Assembly (NCBI GenBank): GCA_001793865.1 | Contig: MGIS01000025.1 | Span: forward strand, 29,178-74,024 | Direction of reading: 5' to 3' | DNA length: 44,847 bases | DNA from: Candidatus Wolfebacteria bacterium RIFCSPLOWO2_01_FULL_47_17b | GTDB taxonomy: Bacteria > Patescibacteriota > Minisyncoccia > UBA6257 > JAGOQP01 | Part shown: piece by piece, positions 43,829 through 44,847 of the stretch | How positions within the stretch are numbered: the stretch's first letter is position 1 | How the letters are laid out: each line of letters opens with the position of its first letter | Position numbers and translations under genes: made by a program | The notes under the pieces: generated by a model | Told to the model about the DNA's origin: nothing | The model's input: only the letters and a program-made list of their open reading frames with translations | The model's database searches: none

Positions 43829-44847
43829 TCATCTCGTGGCATTGTAAATCGCTTGAATTTCAGCAGCCGACAATGCCCTATTGTAGATGCGGACGTCGTC
43901 GATGAGACCATCAAAATATCTTGCGGACTCAGCATAATTTCCCCCTATAGAAAGATGAAAAATCCCCACCGAGTTAGGAATGCTTCCTGGGGGAATGGTT
44001 CCTATAGGATCCAGTTTCTCACCGTTCAAAAAAACCCCACTAAGATCTCCGTTTAAATCATAAGAGGCTGTAGCGTGATGCCATTGTGCTAAAGATACGG
44101 CCTGTGTTGTATTAATACTTTTCCAGGTGTTTGCGGTTGTTGAATATATTCCAAACTTAAACTCAAGAGTTGAATTAATTTCAAAATAATAATTATGTTT
44201 CCATGGATAGTCTTCCGTTCTATGAACAATCGCATACACACTATCCAATGGTGGATAAGAATCCAAATATACCCACGCGCTTATTGTCAAAAAGTCCAAA
44301 TAATTTCCTGTGCCCAAAGGAACAACGTCATCTTCCCCATCAAATTCTAGACACCCTCCAACTTTGCAGTTAGCGGAAGTTTGCCACGTCGGTCCATTGG
44401 TCAGGGTTCCGGTATTGTTGTTGCCTGAATGATCATAGGCAGACGTGCCGGTCCCTTCATCAAACGTCCAATAGCCCACTAAGGAGGTATCGCCATAATC
44501 AAGAGGAATCAATGCTTTGTCGGTTCCTTTTTCAATAAGTCCGGTAAAACTGCCTCCATCGGTCGATACCGCATCACTACTTCCTCCCAGGCCATATTTG
44601 TCAGATTCAGTTGCTCCTGCCAGATGAAAGGATCCTCCGCTCATATACGTATAATACAGGCCTGTAGAGGTGGCATTGGTGGGATCAATCGGAAGGGTGG
44701 GTAGGCTGATGATGCCACTGCCCTGGGTAAAATCGATGGGTATCCAGCCTAATCCGTCTATATTGCGATAATTAGCTTCTGTACTGCAGGCATAGGTGTA
44801 GCCACTGGGAAGGGTGGGAAGGCCGAGATTAGCACACTGGGCATCAC
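43829..44847 (-). CDS. Pilin-LamG paralogue 2 (5' part beyond window edge)
   Basis: ORF stays open to 44847 (DAQCANLGLPTLPSGYTYACSTEANYRNIDGLGWIPIDF...); LamG GYWTFDEGTGTSAYDHSGNNNTGTL; RIYNRALSAAEIQAIYNATR. Confidence 0.9.
   Translation of the reverse strand, partial: DAQCANLGLPTLPSGYTYACSTEANYRNIDGLGWIPIDFTQGSGIISLPTLPIDPTNATSTGLYYTYMSGGSFHLAGATESDKYGLGGSSDAVSTDGGSFTGLIEKGTDKALIPLDYGDTSLVGYWTFDEGTGTSAYDHSGNNNTGTLTNGPTWQTSANCKVGGCLEFDGEDDVVPLGTGNYLDFLTISAWVYLDSYPPLDSVYAIVHRTEDYPWKHNYYFEINSTLEFKFGIYSTTANTWKSINTTQAVSLAQWHHATASYDLNGDLSGVFLNGEKLDPIGTIPPGSIPNSVGIFHLSIGGNYAESARYFDGLIDDVRIYNRALSAAEIQAIYNATR

Noticed and set aside
1-44847. CRISPR array
   Set aside because: Repeats are dispersed palindromes; no regularly spaced direct repeats with spacers and no cas genes.
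1-44847. Prophage or IS element with its own transposase/integrase
   Set aside because: No transposase, integrase or phage structural ORF recognised; the Baseplate J-like label at 33657 is a weak domain resemblance in a single-TM surface protein.

Overview
The window looks like a chromosomal segment of a Candidate Phyla Radiation (Patescibacteria, Parcubacteria-like) genome. This rests on gene content: no rpmD/L30 between rpsE and rplO, short AlaRS and RpoA, and pilin-LamG proteins. Almost everything is on the minus strand. Main blocks: (1) a compact copper-type operon (csoR, DUF2933-like, YHS, two small membrane/secreted proteins, CopB-type P-ATPase cut by the left edge) behind a readable CsoR-like operator/promoter; (2) a CcdA/DUF1573 thiol-redox cluster; (3) tyrS, a GT39-like protein, ftsQ-like, serS, lysS, greA, GT2, map, adk, secY and a rearranged ribosomal superoperon; (4) alaS, rpoD, dnaG, GerMN, PCD, SOD, MGMT; (5) two pilin-LamG paralogues, the second cut by the right edge. 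Two signals stand out. The first is a ~345-nt stand-alone RNA gene between rpoD and alaS, with a near-perfect sigma70 promoter and an intrinsic terminator. It contains a tRNA-like T-arm and a segment closely resembling the 23S rRNA L1-stalk helices. The second is a dense population of palindromic interspersed repeats. One family (termini TCCCGTTAGA..TCTAACGGGA) has direct repeats consistent with target-site duplications: one copy is in-frame inside a gene, one splits an ATGA stop/start overlap while restoring both codons, and one sits in a hairpin loop in the rplC leader. Other repeats are apparently translated inside uL23, uL3, a small DUF4258-like protein and a GT39-like protein. All calls come from reading the sequence; no database search or folding program was run.
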